Shown here piece by piece: positions 1 to 7,655 of a stretch of 43,697 nucleotides of DNA. The notes beneath the pieces are model-generated. The model worked only from the letters and a program-made list of their open reading frames with translations, was not told the origin of the DNA and did not search any database. The position numbers were made by a program, and so were the translations under genes. Origin of the DNA: an uncultured Collinsella sp. (GTDB lineage Bacteria; Actinomycetota; Coriobacteriia; Coriobacteriales; Coriobacteriaceae); assembly GCA_902475785.1 (NCBI GenBank), contig CABSAN010000013.1:1-43697 (forward strand). Reading direction: 5' to 3'. Every line of letters begins with the position of its first letter. Position 1 is the stretch's first letter.

Positions 1-7
1 TCGGGTT

Positions 8-43
8 CCCACATTCATCCGCACATGTGCGGATGAATGTGGG
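8..43. repeat. 36-bp perfect palindrome
   Basis: Two 18-nt arms meet without a spacer: CCCACATTCATCCGCACA is followed directly by its reverse complement. A further partial copy of the arm (CGGATGAAG) follows at about 50-58. It lies upstream of pflA and may be the end of a terminator or intergenic repeat belonging to the gene outside the window (pflB would be the usual neighbour, which is inference). Confidence 0.75.
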
Positions 44-185
44 AGGTGTTCGGATGAAGTTGATAATCAAGGGGGCCAAATAGAACAACCCAATTGACCG
101 CTAAACCGTTTCGCCATCATGCATATGGGCTAGAATGACTCTGGCATTTATGTAGCTAAAACCAATGAGAGGCAAGGTAGCGGGA

Positions 186-1004
186 ATGGCTGAGATGACG
201 CTCGAGGGTGTGGACGCTCGTCCCGAGGACTCTGCGTTTGCCCTGGGCCGCGTGCATTCGATTGAGACGATGGGAACGGTCGATGGACCCGGCATCCGCT
301 TTGTGGTGTTTGTTCAGGGCTGCCCCATGCGCTGTGCGTATTGCCACAACCCCGATACCTGGTCGGTTAACGGCGGCACCATGGTGACCGTCGAGCACCT
401 GATGGACGAGTTCCAGAGCAACCATGAGTTTTACCGCAGTGGTGGTATTACGGTGTCCGGCGGCGAGCCGCTCCTGCAGCCTGAGTTTTTGGCCGACCTG
501 TTCCGCGCCATGCACAATAACCCCGATGGTCGTGTGCACACCTGCTTGGATAGCTGCGGCTATGCGTTTGATCCCGCGCATCCCGAGAAGTTCGATGCCG
601 TACTCAACGAGACCGATATGGTGCTGCTCGACATTAAACACGCCGATCCCGTCGAGCATAAAAAGCTGACCGGTTGCGATCCCGCACGCATTCTGGCGTT
701 TGGTGATGAGCTCGCGCGCCGCAAGATTAAGGTCGTTATCCGCCACGTGGTGGTGCCGGGCATTACCGATACGGTTGAGGAGTGCGAGAAGCTCGGTCGT
801 CTGATCGCTCCATGGCACAACGTGGTGGGCCTGGAAATGCTGCCGTATCACACGATGGGTGTCGTCAAGTACGAGCAACTGGGCATTCCCTATAAGCTCG
901 AGGGCGTTCCACAGATGGATACCGCGCGCATGCCCGAGCTGCGCAACGCCGTCATGACGGGCATGAAAAAGCGTCGTGCGGAACTCAAAAACGCCATCGG
1001 CTAG
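186..1004 (+). CDS. pflA: pyruvate formate-lyase activating enzyme
   Basis: Radical SAM glycyl-radical activase that abstracts a hydrogen from the catalytic glycine of pyruvate formate-lyase under anaerobiosis. The protein is 272 aa from this start. The 4Fe-4S triad is Cys46, Cys50 and Cys53 (GCPMRCAYCHNPDTW, the CX3CX2C pattern typical of PflA), preceded by TVDGPGIRFVVF. A second radical SAM landmark, GGITVSGGEPLLQPEF, follows. Length and motifs match PflA rather than the larger ferredoxin-containing activases. An in-frame ATG lies at 165, but ATG 186 has AAGG at a good spacing (174-177) and is preferred. The partner pflB is not in the window and probably lies to the left. Free radical SAM proteins of other function are unlikely given the close match. 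Confidence 0.93.
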   Translation: MAEMTLEGVDARPEDSAFALGRVHSIETMGTVDGPGIRFVVFVQGCPMRCAYCHNPDTWSVNGGTMVTVEHLMDEFQSNHEFYRSGGITVSGGEPLLQPEFLADLFRAMHNNPDGRVHTCLDSCGYAFDPAHPEKFDAVLNETDMVLLDIKHADPVEHKKLTGCDPARILAFGDELARRKIKVVIRHVVVPGITDTVEECEKLGRLIAPWHNVVGLEMLPYHTMGVVKYEQLGIPYKLEGVPQMDTARMPELRNAVMTGMKKRRAELKNAIG

Positions 1005-1024
1005 CGATCCATTTTCGCCCCCAA

Positions 1025-1059
1025 GGGCACTCATTGGGGACAGACTTAAATGAGTGCCC
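1025..1059. repeat. GGGACAG-loop hairpin, copy 1
   Basis: An 11-bp perfect stem (GGGCACTCATT / AATGAGTGCCC) closes a 13-nt loop, GGGGACAGACTTA. Five other hairpins in this window have different stems but a 13-nt loop with the same GGGACAG core. It lies just downstream of pflA and may double as its terminator, although no T-run follows. Confidence 0.8.
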
Positions 1060-1096
1060 CCGGGCACCTAGTTGATTGCTAAAGAGCCCCGTCAAA

Positions 1097-1159
1097 TTGC
1101 GGTGGAATAGTTCTTGTTTTTCGGCTTATGCCGCCCAAACAGGAACTATTTCACCGCAA
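1097..1159. repeat. TTGCGGTG inverted repeat, copy 1
   Basis: 17-nt arms (TTGCGGTGGAATAGTTC and GAACTATTTCACCGCAA, one G-T mismatch) are separated by 29 nt, which contain a small inner hairpin CGGcttatGCCG. A second copy with perfect 20-nt arms lies at 25361-25427. The right arm and its flank AAACAGGAACTAT are shared by both copies, so this is a dispersed family. The rest of 1005-1319 holds only this repeat, the GGGACAG hairpin and the promoter below. Confidence 0.8.
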
Positions 1160-1254
1160 CTGTGTTTTGGACAGAGATGCGCAACAGAATCGTGCCATTC
1201 GGATAAATACGCTTGTGGTTTCTTTAAAGACACCTTAAACGCCGCTGAATATCT

Positions 1255-1282
1255 TTGGAAAGAAATGCCTGCTCGGTATTAT
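1255..1282 (+). promoter_or_regulatory. predicted sigma-70 promoter of the hydrolase gene
   Basis: TTGGAA at 1255-1260 and TATTAT at 1277-1282 are 16 bp apart, about 40 bp before the GTG start at 1320. No operator was recognised. Confidence 0.5.
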
Positions 1283-1319
1283 GCTGCTCGTATATAAACG
1301 GTAGCAGTCAGGAGACCAC

Positions 1320-2438
1320 GTGCGAAGCAACGCATCGCGGGACGAGTATGTGCCGCAGCATGGCAGCAGATATGAGACGAAGGGCACGCCTTCGCGTGGC
1401 CTCGCTGACGTTCGCATCCGCGTGACGAAGATTGCCGCCGTTGGGATGCTAACGTTGGCGGTTATTATCCTCGGAATTACCGCCAAAACCTACGCGTCGG
1501 AGCGAATGGCACACTCAGATGCGTCAACGGTACAGACGCAAAACAAAAAGGTCTCTGAATCTAAAGCCACCGCAAGCCAAACCCTGTCGACAGCGAGCCT
1601 CAAGACGAGGCTTTCGAAGGCGGACTTTAACGATATTCCCTCAGGCGATACCGTGCAGACCTTCTCACTGGTTGATGACCAGATTCCCGCCCTGGAGGAT
1701 GAGAGCCTCGCCGCGCTCCAAGATGCCCTGAGTCAGGCACAGGAGCTGGGCGATGTGGGCGTGGTGTTTTACGATTTGTCGAGCGGCAAGGGCGTGACGT
1801 ATAACGCCGATGTCGAGGTTTACGGCGCGAGTAGCTACAAGGCGCTCTATGCGTTGTACATCTGCGAATCTCTGGTCGAGACGGGCCAGGTCTCACTTGA
1901 TGATTCCCTTGGCACCTATGGTGGCTATAACATGGGCTGGCAGACGGTGCGCGACCTAATCGAGGCCGCGGTCGTTAATTCGGACAACGATTCGTTTATT
2001 GCGTTACGCGCGGCGTTTGACCGTGTCGATTACGAGGATTGGATTGTCAGTCTTGGCATCGATTACGATACCGCGCTCGATCCGATGAGTGATTTTCCCA
2101 CTTATTGCCCGCGCACCTCGGCCAAGTTGTGGCGCGAGATGAGCGAGTATTTGAGCTGTGGCAGTGAGGCCTCCCAGTGGTTATCTGAACTGCTGTCATC
2201 AACATCGTGCTCATTTATCCGTGATGGGATTGCCGATGAGCAGGTTTTGGTGCGCAACAAGGCAGGCTGGATTAGCGAGGATGGTTGCTATTCGACATGC
2301 GATGCGGGCCTTATCGACATCGATGGCCGTACCTATGTCATGAGCATCATGACATCGATGCCATGGAGCGATCGCTCGAGTGAGCTGGTGGCTGCGATTG
2401 CTAAGGTGTTCTTTGATACGCGAGCTGCGCTGGCCTAG
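1320..2438 (+). CDS. membrane-anchored or secreted serine hydrolase of the class A beta-lactamase fold
   Basis: The protein is 372 aa. A charged N-terminus is followed by one hydrophobic segment (about residues 37-57, a signal anchor or signal peptide), a Ser/Thr/Lys-rich linker to about residue 100, and then a beta-lactamase/transpeptidase-like domain. Visible motifs are SxxK (Ser171 to Lys174 in GASSYKAL), SDN at 221-223, and a KAG triad in place of KTG. I see no equivalent of the class A Glu166 (ExxLN) motif, so true beta-lactamase activity is doubtful; a cell-wall carboxypeptidase or muropeptide hydrolase role is more likely (inference). The GTG start has CAGGAGACCAC upstream. It appears monocistronic, with its own promoter after the TTGCGGTG repeat. 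Confidence 0.75.
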   Translation: MRSNASRDEYVPQHGSRYETKGTPSRGLADVRIRVTKIAAVGMLTLAVIILGITAKTYASERMAHSDASTVQTQNKKVSESKATASQTLSTASLKTRLSKADFNDIPSGDTVQTFSLVDDQIPALEDESLAALQDALSQAQELGDVGVVFYDLSSGKGVTYNADVEVYGASSYKALYALYICESLVETGQVSLDDSLGTYGGYNMGWQTVRDLIEAAVVNSDNDSFIALRAAFDRVDYEDWIVSLGIDYDTALDPMSDFPTYCPRTSAKLWREMSEYLSCGSEASQWLSELLSSTSCSFIRDGIADEQVLVRNKAGWISEDGCYSTCDAGLIDIDGRTYVMSIMTSMPWSDRSSELVAAIAKVFFDTRAALA

Positions 2439-2516
2439 CGTGTTCGTTTGGCGTTGGCAAACAAAATGCTGGTACCATACCGTGGTTGAGAATTTCGTAT
2501 AGGTTTGGGGAATGGC

Positions 2517-3257
2517 ATGGCTACCATCGCGATTATCGGTGCACTCGAAAAAGAGATCATGCAGATTAAGGAAGAGTTGAGCAACGTTTGCATGGTACAG
2601 GAGGCGGGCTTGAACGTTGTGACCGGCGGGCTCGACGGCCTGTCGATTGTCGCCACGACGGCGGGTATGGGCACGGTGAACGCTGCCGCCGCAACACAGC
2701 ACCTCATTAGCAAGTATGCTCCACAGGCAGTTGTGCTTTCGGGTATCGCGGGCGGTTTGAACCCCAAGCTCCATATCGACGACGTGGTCATCGGCAAATG
2801 CCTGCGCTATCTGGATACCGATACTGCGCTTATCGCCGAGTCTGCACCGGGGCTCGAGGAGTTTGGCTCGACGCCTGCGCTGGTCGATATTGCTGCCGAT
2901 GTGCTTGCTGAGCGTGGGTTTGTTGATGCTTCGACAAATGCAGCAGCTTCGAACGAGGGCGCAAAGCAGTTCCTGGTCGGCACGATTGCCACGGGTAACC
3001 GCTTTGTGACGGGCGCCGCCATGCGCAACGACGCTATCGAGGCGACGCATGCCGATTGTGTCGGCATGGAGGGCGCGGCAATTGCCCACGTCGCAACCAA
3101 AAATGGTGTCGATTGCCTGGTGCTGCGCGCTATCAGCGATAATTGTGACGAGGCGTACGATGCGATTTGCGACCGCGAGTTCGACCTGTTCGAGTATGCC
3201 CGCACCGCGAGTGGCATTACGCTCGATATCGTTCGCCGTATCGCTGCTATCTATTAG
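2517..3257 (+). CDS. mtnN: 5'-methylthioadenosine/S-adenosylhomocysteine nucleosidase
   Basis: Cytosolic enzyme that hydrolyses the glycosidic bond of MTA, SAH and 5'-deoxyadenosine and so recycles by-products of SAM chemistry. The protein is 246 aa, the usual length. The N-terminus MATIAIIGALEKEI carries the catalytic acid (Glu13, equivalent to Glu12 of the E. coli enzyme), followed by the purine phosphorylase-fold stretch VLSGIAGGLNPKLHIDDVVIG. VGMEGAAIAHVA supplies the ribose-binding Met-Glu, and AISDN the catalytic Asp. ATG 2517 is chosen because GGGG lies six bases upstream; a TTG four codons earlier is in frame but less plausible. Confidence 0.92.
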   Translation: MATIAIIGALEKEIMQIKEELSNVCMVQEAGLNVVTGGLDGLSIVATTAGMGTVNAAAATQHLISKYAPQAVVLSGIAGGLNPKLHIDDVVIGKCLRYLDTDTALIAESAPGLEEFGSTPALVDIAADVLAERGFVDASTNAAASNEGAKQFLVGTIATGNRFVTGAAMRNDAIEATHADCVGMEGAAIAHVATKNGVDCLVLRAISDNCDEAYDAICDREFDLFEYARTASGITLDIVRRIAAIY

Positions 3258-3295
3258 CGCGCTTTTTTGTAAGAACCTACGACCAAGGAGTGTCC

Positions 3296-3886
3296 ATGGC
3301 CGATTCCATTAACTACCAGCTTGCCAAGTTCGTTGCCAGCTATGGCAAGGTTTCGCAGATTCCCGAGTCCACCTGCCCCGAGGTGAGCTTCGTCGGCCGC
3401 TCCAACGTGGGCAAGTCGTCGATCATGAACAAGCTTTTTGGCCGCAAGAACCTCGTCAAGGTTTCGAGCACGCCGGGCAAGACGAGCAACATCAACTTCT
3501 TCGAGGCTGACGACGTGCACTTCGTCGACCTGCCGGGCTACGGTTTCGCCCGCCGTTCCAAGGCCGAGCGTGACCGCTGGGCCGAGCTCATCGGCGACTT
3601 CTTCGACTCCGAGCGCAGCTTTAACCTGGTTGTATCGCTGGTGGACATTCGCCACGACCCGAGTAAGCTCGACCATGACATGATCGACTACCTGCAGGGC
3701 AACGAGTTCAACTTTATCGTCTGCCTCACCAAGGCCGACAAGCTCAGCCGCACCCAGCAGGCCCGCCAGGCAGCAGCCATCAAAAAGCAGCTCAACGTCC
3801 CTGCCGAGAACGTGATTATCACAAGCTCCCAAACCGGTACCGGCATCGACGAGCTCAAGCGCCGCATTGCCGAGGCCTGCCTCTAA
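3296..3886 (+). CDS. engB: ribosome biogenesis GTP-binding protein EngB (YsxC/YihA)
   Basis: TRAFAC-class GTPase needed for assembly of the large ribosomal subunit. The protein is 196 aa, typical for EngB. The GTP-binding motifs are in order: G1 GRSNVGKSS, the switch region with SSTPGKTSNINFF, G3 DLPGYGFA, G4 TKAD and a G5-like ITSSQTGTG. AAGGAG sits six bases before the ATG. It follows mtnN by about 40 bp on the same strand and may share its transcript. Confidence 0.95.
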   Translation: MADSINYQLAKFVASYGKVSQIPESTCPEVSFVGRSNVGKSSIMNKLFGRKNLVKVSSTPGKTSNINFFEADDVHFVDLPGYGFARRSKAERDRWAELIGDFFDSERSFNLVVSLVDIRHDPSKLDHDMIDYLQGNEFNFIVCLTKADKLSRTQQARQAAAIKKQLNVPAENVIITSSQTGTGIDELKRRIAEACL

Positions 3887-3917
3887 TCGGGCTGCAACCC
3901 CTCAAAAGCTCTCATCT

Positions 3918-3964
3918 ATATCACCTCAGTGATAGTTATTGGTAAACTATCACTGAGGTGATAT
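3918..3964. promoter_or_regulatory. doubled palindromic operator before the toxin-antitoxin pair
   Basis: Two 20-nt arms (ATATCACCTCAGTGATAGTT and its exact reverse complement) are separated by ATTGGTA. Each arm is itself a palindrome, TATCAC-N4-GTGATA (3919-3934 and 3948-3963), so two dyad sites lie 29 bp apart. They sit immediately before the GGAGG at 3970-3974 of the first gene. This is the layout expected of an autorepressed XRE antitoxin operon; binding by the downstream HTH protein is inference. Confidence 0.8.
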
Positions 3965-3979
3965 TTTTTGGAGGTCGAT

Positions 3980-4663
3980 ATGGAGCTTTGGCACGGGTCG
4001 GAGGTTGTTGTCGAACGTCCGTCGTTGGATAAATGCAGACAATTCAATGACTATGGGCGCGGGTTTTATTGCACGCCACATGAGGAAATGGCGATGGAAT
4101 GGGCATGCCGGACCGAGTCTGATGGCGTTGCCAATCGATATGAGCTTGATTTAGATGGCCTTTCGGTCTTGGATTTGGAGTCTGGGGAGTTTTCAATCCT
4201 CAATTGGCTTGCAATTCTGGCGAACAACAGAGAGTTCAATGTTTCGACGCCAGTAGCACGCGAGGGGCTTCGCTATCTACTTGATAACTGTTTAATTGAT
4301 ACATCTCCCTATGACGTTATTCGAGGCTATCGCGCCGACGATTCCTATTTCTCGTTTGCAAGACAGTTTGTCAACGGCATGATCTCGCTCAGGCAATTGC
4401 AGCGCATTATGTTTTTGGGGGATTTGGGCATTCAATATGCGCTTATGAGTGAGCGCGCGTTCTCGGCGATCAGGTTCCGCGATTGGAAGCAGGCCTCGGG
4501 AGCCGAGTTTTATCCCAAACGATTTGAGCGAGAACAGAACGCTCGACGTAAGTATCTGGATACGGTCAATGGGTTCGATTCCGAAGGTATCGACATTAGG
4601 GATTTAATGGCAGGGAGGGTTGATTTAAATGATCCAAGAGTTAACAGATCGTGGGCCGAGTAG
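3980..4663 (+). CDS. DUF3990-like protein, putative ADP-ribosyltransferase-fold toxin
   Basis: The protein is 227 aa. The N-terminus reads LWHGSEVVVERPSL (residues 3-16), then DYGRGFYCT at 24-32 and a following MAMEWAC helix. This HGS ... FGxGFYxT ... A..WA pattern is the hallmark of DUF3990, a family I recall as related to ADP-ribosyltransferase folds. A predicted toxin role is inference from the fold and from context: the next gene overlaps its 3' end, encodes an XRE protein, and a palindromic operator precedes both. ATG 3980 is chosen because GGAGG lies five bases upstream; a TTG at 3968 is in frame but lies before that site. Codon use is AT-richer than in engB, suggesting acquisition by transfer. 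Confidence 0.7.
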   Translation: MELWHGSEVVVERPSLDKCRQFNDYGRGFYCTPHEEMAMEWACRTESDGVANRYELDLDGLSVLDLESGEFSILNWLAILANNREFNVSTPVAREGLRYLLDNCLIDTSPYDVIRGYRADDSYFSFARQFVNGMISLRQLQRIMFLGDLGIQYALMSERAFSAIRFRDWKQASGAEFYPKRFEREQNARRKYLDTVNGFDSEGIDIRDLMAGRVDLNDPRVNRSWAE

Positions 4664-5327
4664 GACATATCCCGTCTACTACCTCGAGGATGCAATGAAC
4701 AACCTCGGCGATTGCTTTGACTATGCCGTTAACGATTATGGAGCAGAAGGATCGGAAGTTGCGGAACTCTTTTGCCTGAGCGGCGTAGCTCGCGAGTTCG
4801 AACGCGGCAACGCATGGGTAGTGTCGGGAAAATCGGGCGTTGAGCTGTTCGCGCTTATCGCTGAAAGGTCGGGCTATCAAAACAGGCCTATACCGGACTG
4901 CACCTATCGATTTGAGAAGACGCCGGAATATTGGACAGGCTGGATATTGGCATACCTTCAGTGGCGCCTAGGAGAGTCTTTCGAAGATTTGCTGCATGTC
5001 GTTCCATTTGATGCGCTGCGCAGTCTGTACTACCCTTGGCATGAAGCCTCGGAGGAACGCGTGGCTCACCTCGTCTGCGATATGGCGAAAAAAGCGTCCA
5101 GGCAAACAAAACTTGCGTTAGCAAGAAAGAAGCTTAAGAAAACCCAACAAGACCTGGCATACGAATCAGGCGTATCGCTCCGCTCAATCCAAATGTACGA
5201 ACAGCGCCAACGAAACATCAACGAAGCCTCGGTAACAACCGTAAGAGCTATAGCAAATACCCTCCACTGTAACATCGAAGACCTCCTAGAACCAGTCTTC
5301 GAATACAAAGAAACCAGCGCAGCCTAA
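4629..5327 (+). CDS. XRE-family antitoxin/regulator with N-terminal DUF3791-like domain
   Basis: The protein is 232 aa and overlaps the DUF3990 gene by 35 bp, so the two are translationally linked; GGGAGGG lies before the ATG. Three parts are visible. Residues about 15-75 (FDYAVNDYGAEGSEVAELF and on) resemble DUF3791, a small domain that I recall accompanying DUF3990 genes. The middle, about 90-150, contains TPEYWTGWILAYLQWRLG, seen in some antitoxin-like XRE proteins. The C-terminus, about 158-225, is a Cro/CI helix-turn-helix (KKTQQDLAYESGVSLRSIQ, YEQRQRNI). The fusion suggests one protein both neutralises the partner and represses the operon at 3918-3964 (inference). Confidence 0.7.
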   Translation: MIQELTDRGPSRTYPVYYLEDAMNNLGDCFDYAVNDYGAEGSEVAELFCLSGVAREFERGNAWVVSGKSGVELFALIAERSGYQNRPIPDCTYRFEKTPEYWTGWILAYLQWRLGESFEDLLHVVPFDALRSLYYPWHEASEERVAHLVCDMAKKASRQTKLALARKKLKKTQQDLAYESGVSLRSIQMYEQRQRNINEASVTTVRAIANTLHCNIEDLLEPVFEYKETSAA

Positions 5328-5474
5328 ACCAATATATTGCCAAGGTTTGTATCTAGTAAGCGCTCCTTACCAGCAAGAGTCCCTACCAATAGATAGCGGC
5401 TTAAAGGGCCGAAATCGTATGAATGGCATTGCGACTTCCAAATGGGTGACTGCTGCTGAAAAGCTATAGAAATA

Positions 5475-5494
5475 GGGGCCGATTTAACGGCCCC
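5475..5494 (-). terminator. hairpin terminator candidate for the minus-strand pair
   Basis: GGGGCCG-N6-CGGCCCC followed on the minus strand by TATTTCT. It lies just past the 34-aa membrane peptide gene. The rest of 5328-5528 shows no gene. Confidence 0.5.
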
Positions 5495-5528
5495 AAGCAT
5501 CGCATAAATGGCATATACGTTTTATCAA

Positions 5529-5633
5529 CTATTTCTTGTTTTTAACCCATTTGCAGATACGCCAAATAAGCACTCCGACGAGAATCCAAACGAGAGCGAT
5601 CATAATGTCTGAGCGTGCAGGAATTGGGATCAT
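5529..5633 (-). CDS. 34-residue single-pass membrane peptide
   Basis: A short open frame starts at ATG 5633 with GAGGAAG about six bases upstream, a good ribosome site. The peptide begins MIPIPARSDIMIALVWILVG, continues through VLIWRIC and ends KWVKNKK: a hydrophobic core of about 17 residues flanked by positive C-terminal residues, typical of a small membrane protein. It follows the secreted protein gene by 24 bp on the same strand, so the two are likely cotranscribed. Function unknown; it could be an immunity, toxin or membrane-regulator peptide, none of which the sequence settles. Confidence 0.55.
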   Translation of the reverse strand: MIPIPARSDIMIALVWILVGVLIWRICKWVKNKK

Positions 5634-5657
5634 TGAACTTCCTCAATTGATGTGAGT

Positions 5658-6173
5658 CTAGTTTGCATAGGTGTGGAGCGTGCTGCCTTCCATGGTCGCT
5701 TGCAACACGGCGATACCGGACGTCATCCCCATCGATTCATAGTTGAGTCGATATGTCGCCTGTTTCGAGTTCCATATAAAGGACTCGTTAGTTACCGTAC
5801 AGCCGATAGTCGTATAGTTTTGTCCCCAAGCGCTGGTAATGAGCGAGTTCGCTATCTTGATCTTGAATTCGCGATAAATAAAAGGACTGTTGTAATAGAT
5901 AGTCCAAGTTCCAGATGCGTTGTTGTAGTAACTGTCCCATATCAGGCTGGGTTCATTGGTTTTTTTAATTCCTATTACTGCAACGGTCCCATCCTTAAGC
6001 TTGATTTGATGAGACTGCTCGGGACCTTTCGTTAAATCAAAATCTTGGGTTGCGCCAGAAATTGCGACAGCATCGCTTTCTGCAGCATAAGCAGTCGAAG
6101 GGCTAAACGAGAAACATATCGGTAATATCAAAAGTATCGAGAGGAAAAACGAAGCTTTGAGTGTGCGTAACAC
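5658..6173 (-). CDS. secreted protein, DUF5626-like
   Basis: The protein is 171 aa from a GTG start. It begins with a clear Sec signal peptide: charged LRTLK, a hydrophobic ASFFLSILLILPICFSF core, and a cleavage-like STAYAAES. The mature part is polar and beta-rich (KLKDGTVAVIGIKK, GTWTIYYNSPF), and ends MTSGIAVLQATMEGSTLHTY, which resembles DUF5626 proteins secreted by Gram-positive bacteria; that assignment is tentative. GTG 6173 is chosen because GGAGGTGG precedes it by about seven bases; the ATG 15 bases upstream overlaps this site and has no ribosome site of its own. The gene is AT-rich compared with its neighbours and shares this patch with the toxin-antitoxin pair. Confidence 0.6.
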   Translation of the reverse strand: MLRTLKASFFLSILLILPICFSFSPSTAYAAESDAVAISGATQDFDLTKGPEQSHQIKLKDGTVAVIGIKKTNEPSLIWDSYYNNASGTWTIYYNSPFIYREFKIKIANSLITSAWGQNYTTIGCTVTNESFIWNSKQATYRLNYESMGMTSGIAVLQATMEGSTLHTYAN

Positions 6174-6334
6174 TTTGACCACCTCCATACTGCGATGCCT
6201 AGTTAAATAGTAGCATAGATAAACAGTTTATTATGTAACCTAAAAAGCCCCTATCTGCCCGGCGCCCCTTCAAAGCGTGGGTCCCTGTAGACATCCTCAG
6301 CAAGGTAAACGCAGGGATGGTCGGGGTGTTCCCC

Positions 6335-6426
6335 TCAAAATTATTCCGCAGCGCGAAGGCCTCTCGTCTGTGGCTCCGTTGGAGCACAAGATTAAATCAG
6401 CGAATGCGATTATCCTGTCGAGGCTG
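6335..6426 (+). repeat. possible degenerate TCCGCA element
   Basis: CCCTCAAAATTATTCCGCAG resembles the left half of the element at 6431-6547 (CCCTGAAAACAATCCGCAG), and CTGTCGAGG near 6415 resembles its right core. The stems no longer pair over their full length. It may be a decayed fifth copy. The rest of 6174-6430 shows no gene. Confidence 0.35.
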
Positions 6427-6430
6427 CGCA

Positions 6431-6547
6431 GGCCCCCTTGGGGCTTCCCCTGAAAACAATCCGCAGATCGAATTGCCCCGTCGCGCGAAGCACACGACGG
6501 GGCAATTCATGATCGAGGACGTTTTCAGGGGAAGCCCCAAGGGGGCC
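6431..6547 (+). repeat. TCCGCA/GAGGAC nested hairpin element, copy 1
   Basis: The outer stem is 27 bp and perfect (6431-6457 with 6521-6547). Next come the 13-nt strands AATCCGCAGATCG and CATGATCGAGGAC, which include a GATC/GATC helix. A 13-bp inner stem (AATTGCCCCGTCG) closes the loop CGCGAAGCACA. It lies just past the thrB stop codon. Copies at 7466-7577, 11879-12008 and 18757-18877 keep TCCGCA and AGGAC while every helix changes in a compensated way. Confidence 0.85.
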
Positions 6548-6570
6548 GGTGAGAGCAATGAGGCAGGGCG

Positions 6571-7452
6571 CTACAGGTATTCGATCTGGGCGCCCTCGGT
6601 GTCGCACGTCAGAATATGCGTATCACACTTAGGGAACTGCTCGCGCAGCTTGACCTGCAGGAACTTTGCCACGATGGTATCGTCGGTTACAGCCATGAGG
6701 GTCGAGCCCGAGCCACTAATCCAGATGGTCTTAGCGCCGCCGTTAAGGCAGGTGTCGCGCACGGCGTTGTAGTCGGGAATCAGGCGGCGACGATAGGGCT
6801 CCTGAATGCGGTCGTCATTAGCGGCGGCAATCAGGTTCAGGTCACCAGTCTCCAAGCCGCGCGTCATGCCGGCGATGCGGCCCATCTGCCACACGGCGGT
6901 GGAGAGCGGAATCTCCTGTGGCACGACCTTGCGCGCCTCACTCGTGTGCACCTCGTAGGGCGGAATCACGGTAATAAAACGCAAACGGTCGCTCACCTCG
7001 TAGCGCAGACACTGGGGGAGCGAATCGGTCGGCGTAAAGGAACAGACGGCGCCGCCCAGGATAGCGGGGGCGACGTTATCGGGATGGCCCTCGACCTCGG
7101 TGGCAATGCGGACGAGCTCGGCGCGGTCGACTGTGTGGCCTGTCAGCGCAGCGGCTGCCATGATGCCAGCGACGACGCAGGTGGAGCTGGAACCCAGGCC
7201 GCGAGCGACGGGCACATCGGTTTGAATGTCGATGGCGACGGGAAAAGCCGGCTCGCCCCATGCGGCCAGTGCATCGACAAAGCTGACGTAGACCAGGTTG
7301 TTCTCGTTTTGGAACTCCTCGGGGCAGCCCGTGATGGTGAGCTTATCGGCGCGCTCGAAGGTAAAGTGCGAGTAGAGACTGACGGCCATGCCGAGGGTGT
7401 CGTAGCCGATGCCTAGGTTGGCGCTGGTTGCTGGGACGGTGATTTTGATCAT
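6571..7452 (-). CDS. thrB: homoserine kinase
   Basis: GHMP-family kinase that phosphorylates L-homoserine with ATP, the step before threonine synthase. The protein is 293 aa, the usual length. The N-terminus MIKITVPATSANLGIGYDTLG is typical (PATSANLGxGFD). The ATP-binding loop is PVARGLGSSSTCVVAG, and the C-terminal ISGSGSTLMA matches the third GHMP motif. AGGAGG lies just before the ATG. It follows thrC on the same strand with a 22-bp-stem repeat element in the 203-bp gap, so the two are probably one transcription unit interrupted by a structured element. Confidence 0.95.
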   Translation of the reverse strand: MIKITVPATSANLGIGYDTLGMAVSLYSHFTFERADKLTITGCPEEFQNENNLVYVSFVDALAAWGEPAFPVAIDIQTDVPVARGLGSSSTCVVAGIMAAAALTGHTVDRAELVRIATEVEGHPDNVAPAILGGAVCSFTPTDSLPQCLRYEVSDRLRFITVIPPYEVHTSEARKVVPQEIPLSTAVWQMGRIAGMTRGLETGDLNLIAAANDDRIQEPYRRRLIPDYNAVRDTCLNGGAKTIWISGSGSTLMAVTDDTIVAKFLQVKLREQFPKCDTHILTCDTEGAQIEYL

Positions 7453-7465
7453 GTGGGTCCTCCTG

Positions 7466-7577
7466 GCGTGCCTGGCTGTTTAGTTCGCTGCTCGGGCAGT
7501 CCTGCGCAAGACGGAAAGCACATTAAGTGCTTTCCTTTGCGTGCGGAACTCGCGACGAACTAAACAGCCAGGCACGC
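7466..7577 (-). repeat. TCCGCA/CAGGAC nested hairpin element, copy 4 (variant)
   Basis: The outer stem is 22 bp and perfect (GCGTGCCTGGCTGTTTAGTT at its start), pairing 7466-7487 with 7556-7577. Read on the minus strand, the interior has TTCCGCA followed by CGCAA, a 9-bp inner stem GGAAAGCAC/GTGCTTTCC, then TTGCG followed by CAGGAC. CGCAA/TTGCG is the compensated short helix seen as four base pairs in the other copies; the 3' core differs by one base (CAGGAC for GAGGAC). It sits between thrC and thrB. Confidence 0.7.
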
Positions 7578-7623
7578 TGTGCGCGTTCGTCATCATCCCG
7601 GGGGTTATCTGATGAAAGAAGGT

Positions 7624-7643
7624 GCGCCGGCTTTCGCCGGCGC
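7624..7643. terminator. GC-rich hairpin after thrC
   Basis: GCGCCGGC-tttc-GCCGGCGC, 12 bp past the thrC stop. On the minus strand it is followed by a weak pyrimidine stretch (CTTCTTTC), so it may attenuate rather than fully stop thrC-thrB transcription. Confidence 0.5.
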
Positions 7644-7655
7644 TTAATAAGGGAT

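Noticed and set aside
1320..2438. Antibiotic-resistance beta-lactamase
   Set aside because: SxxK and SDN are present but no class A Glu166 motif is visible and KTG is KAG, so resistance is not supported.
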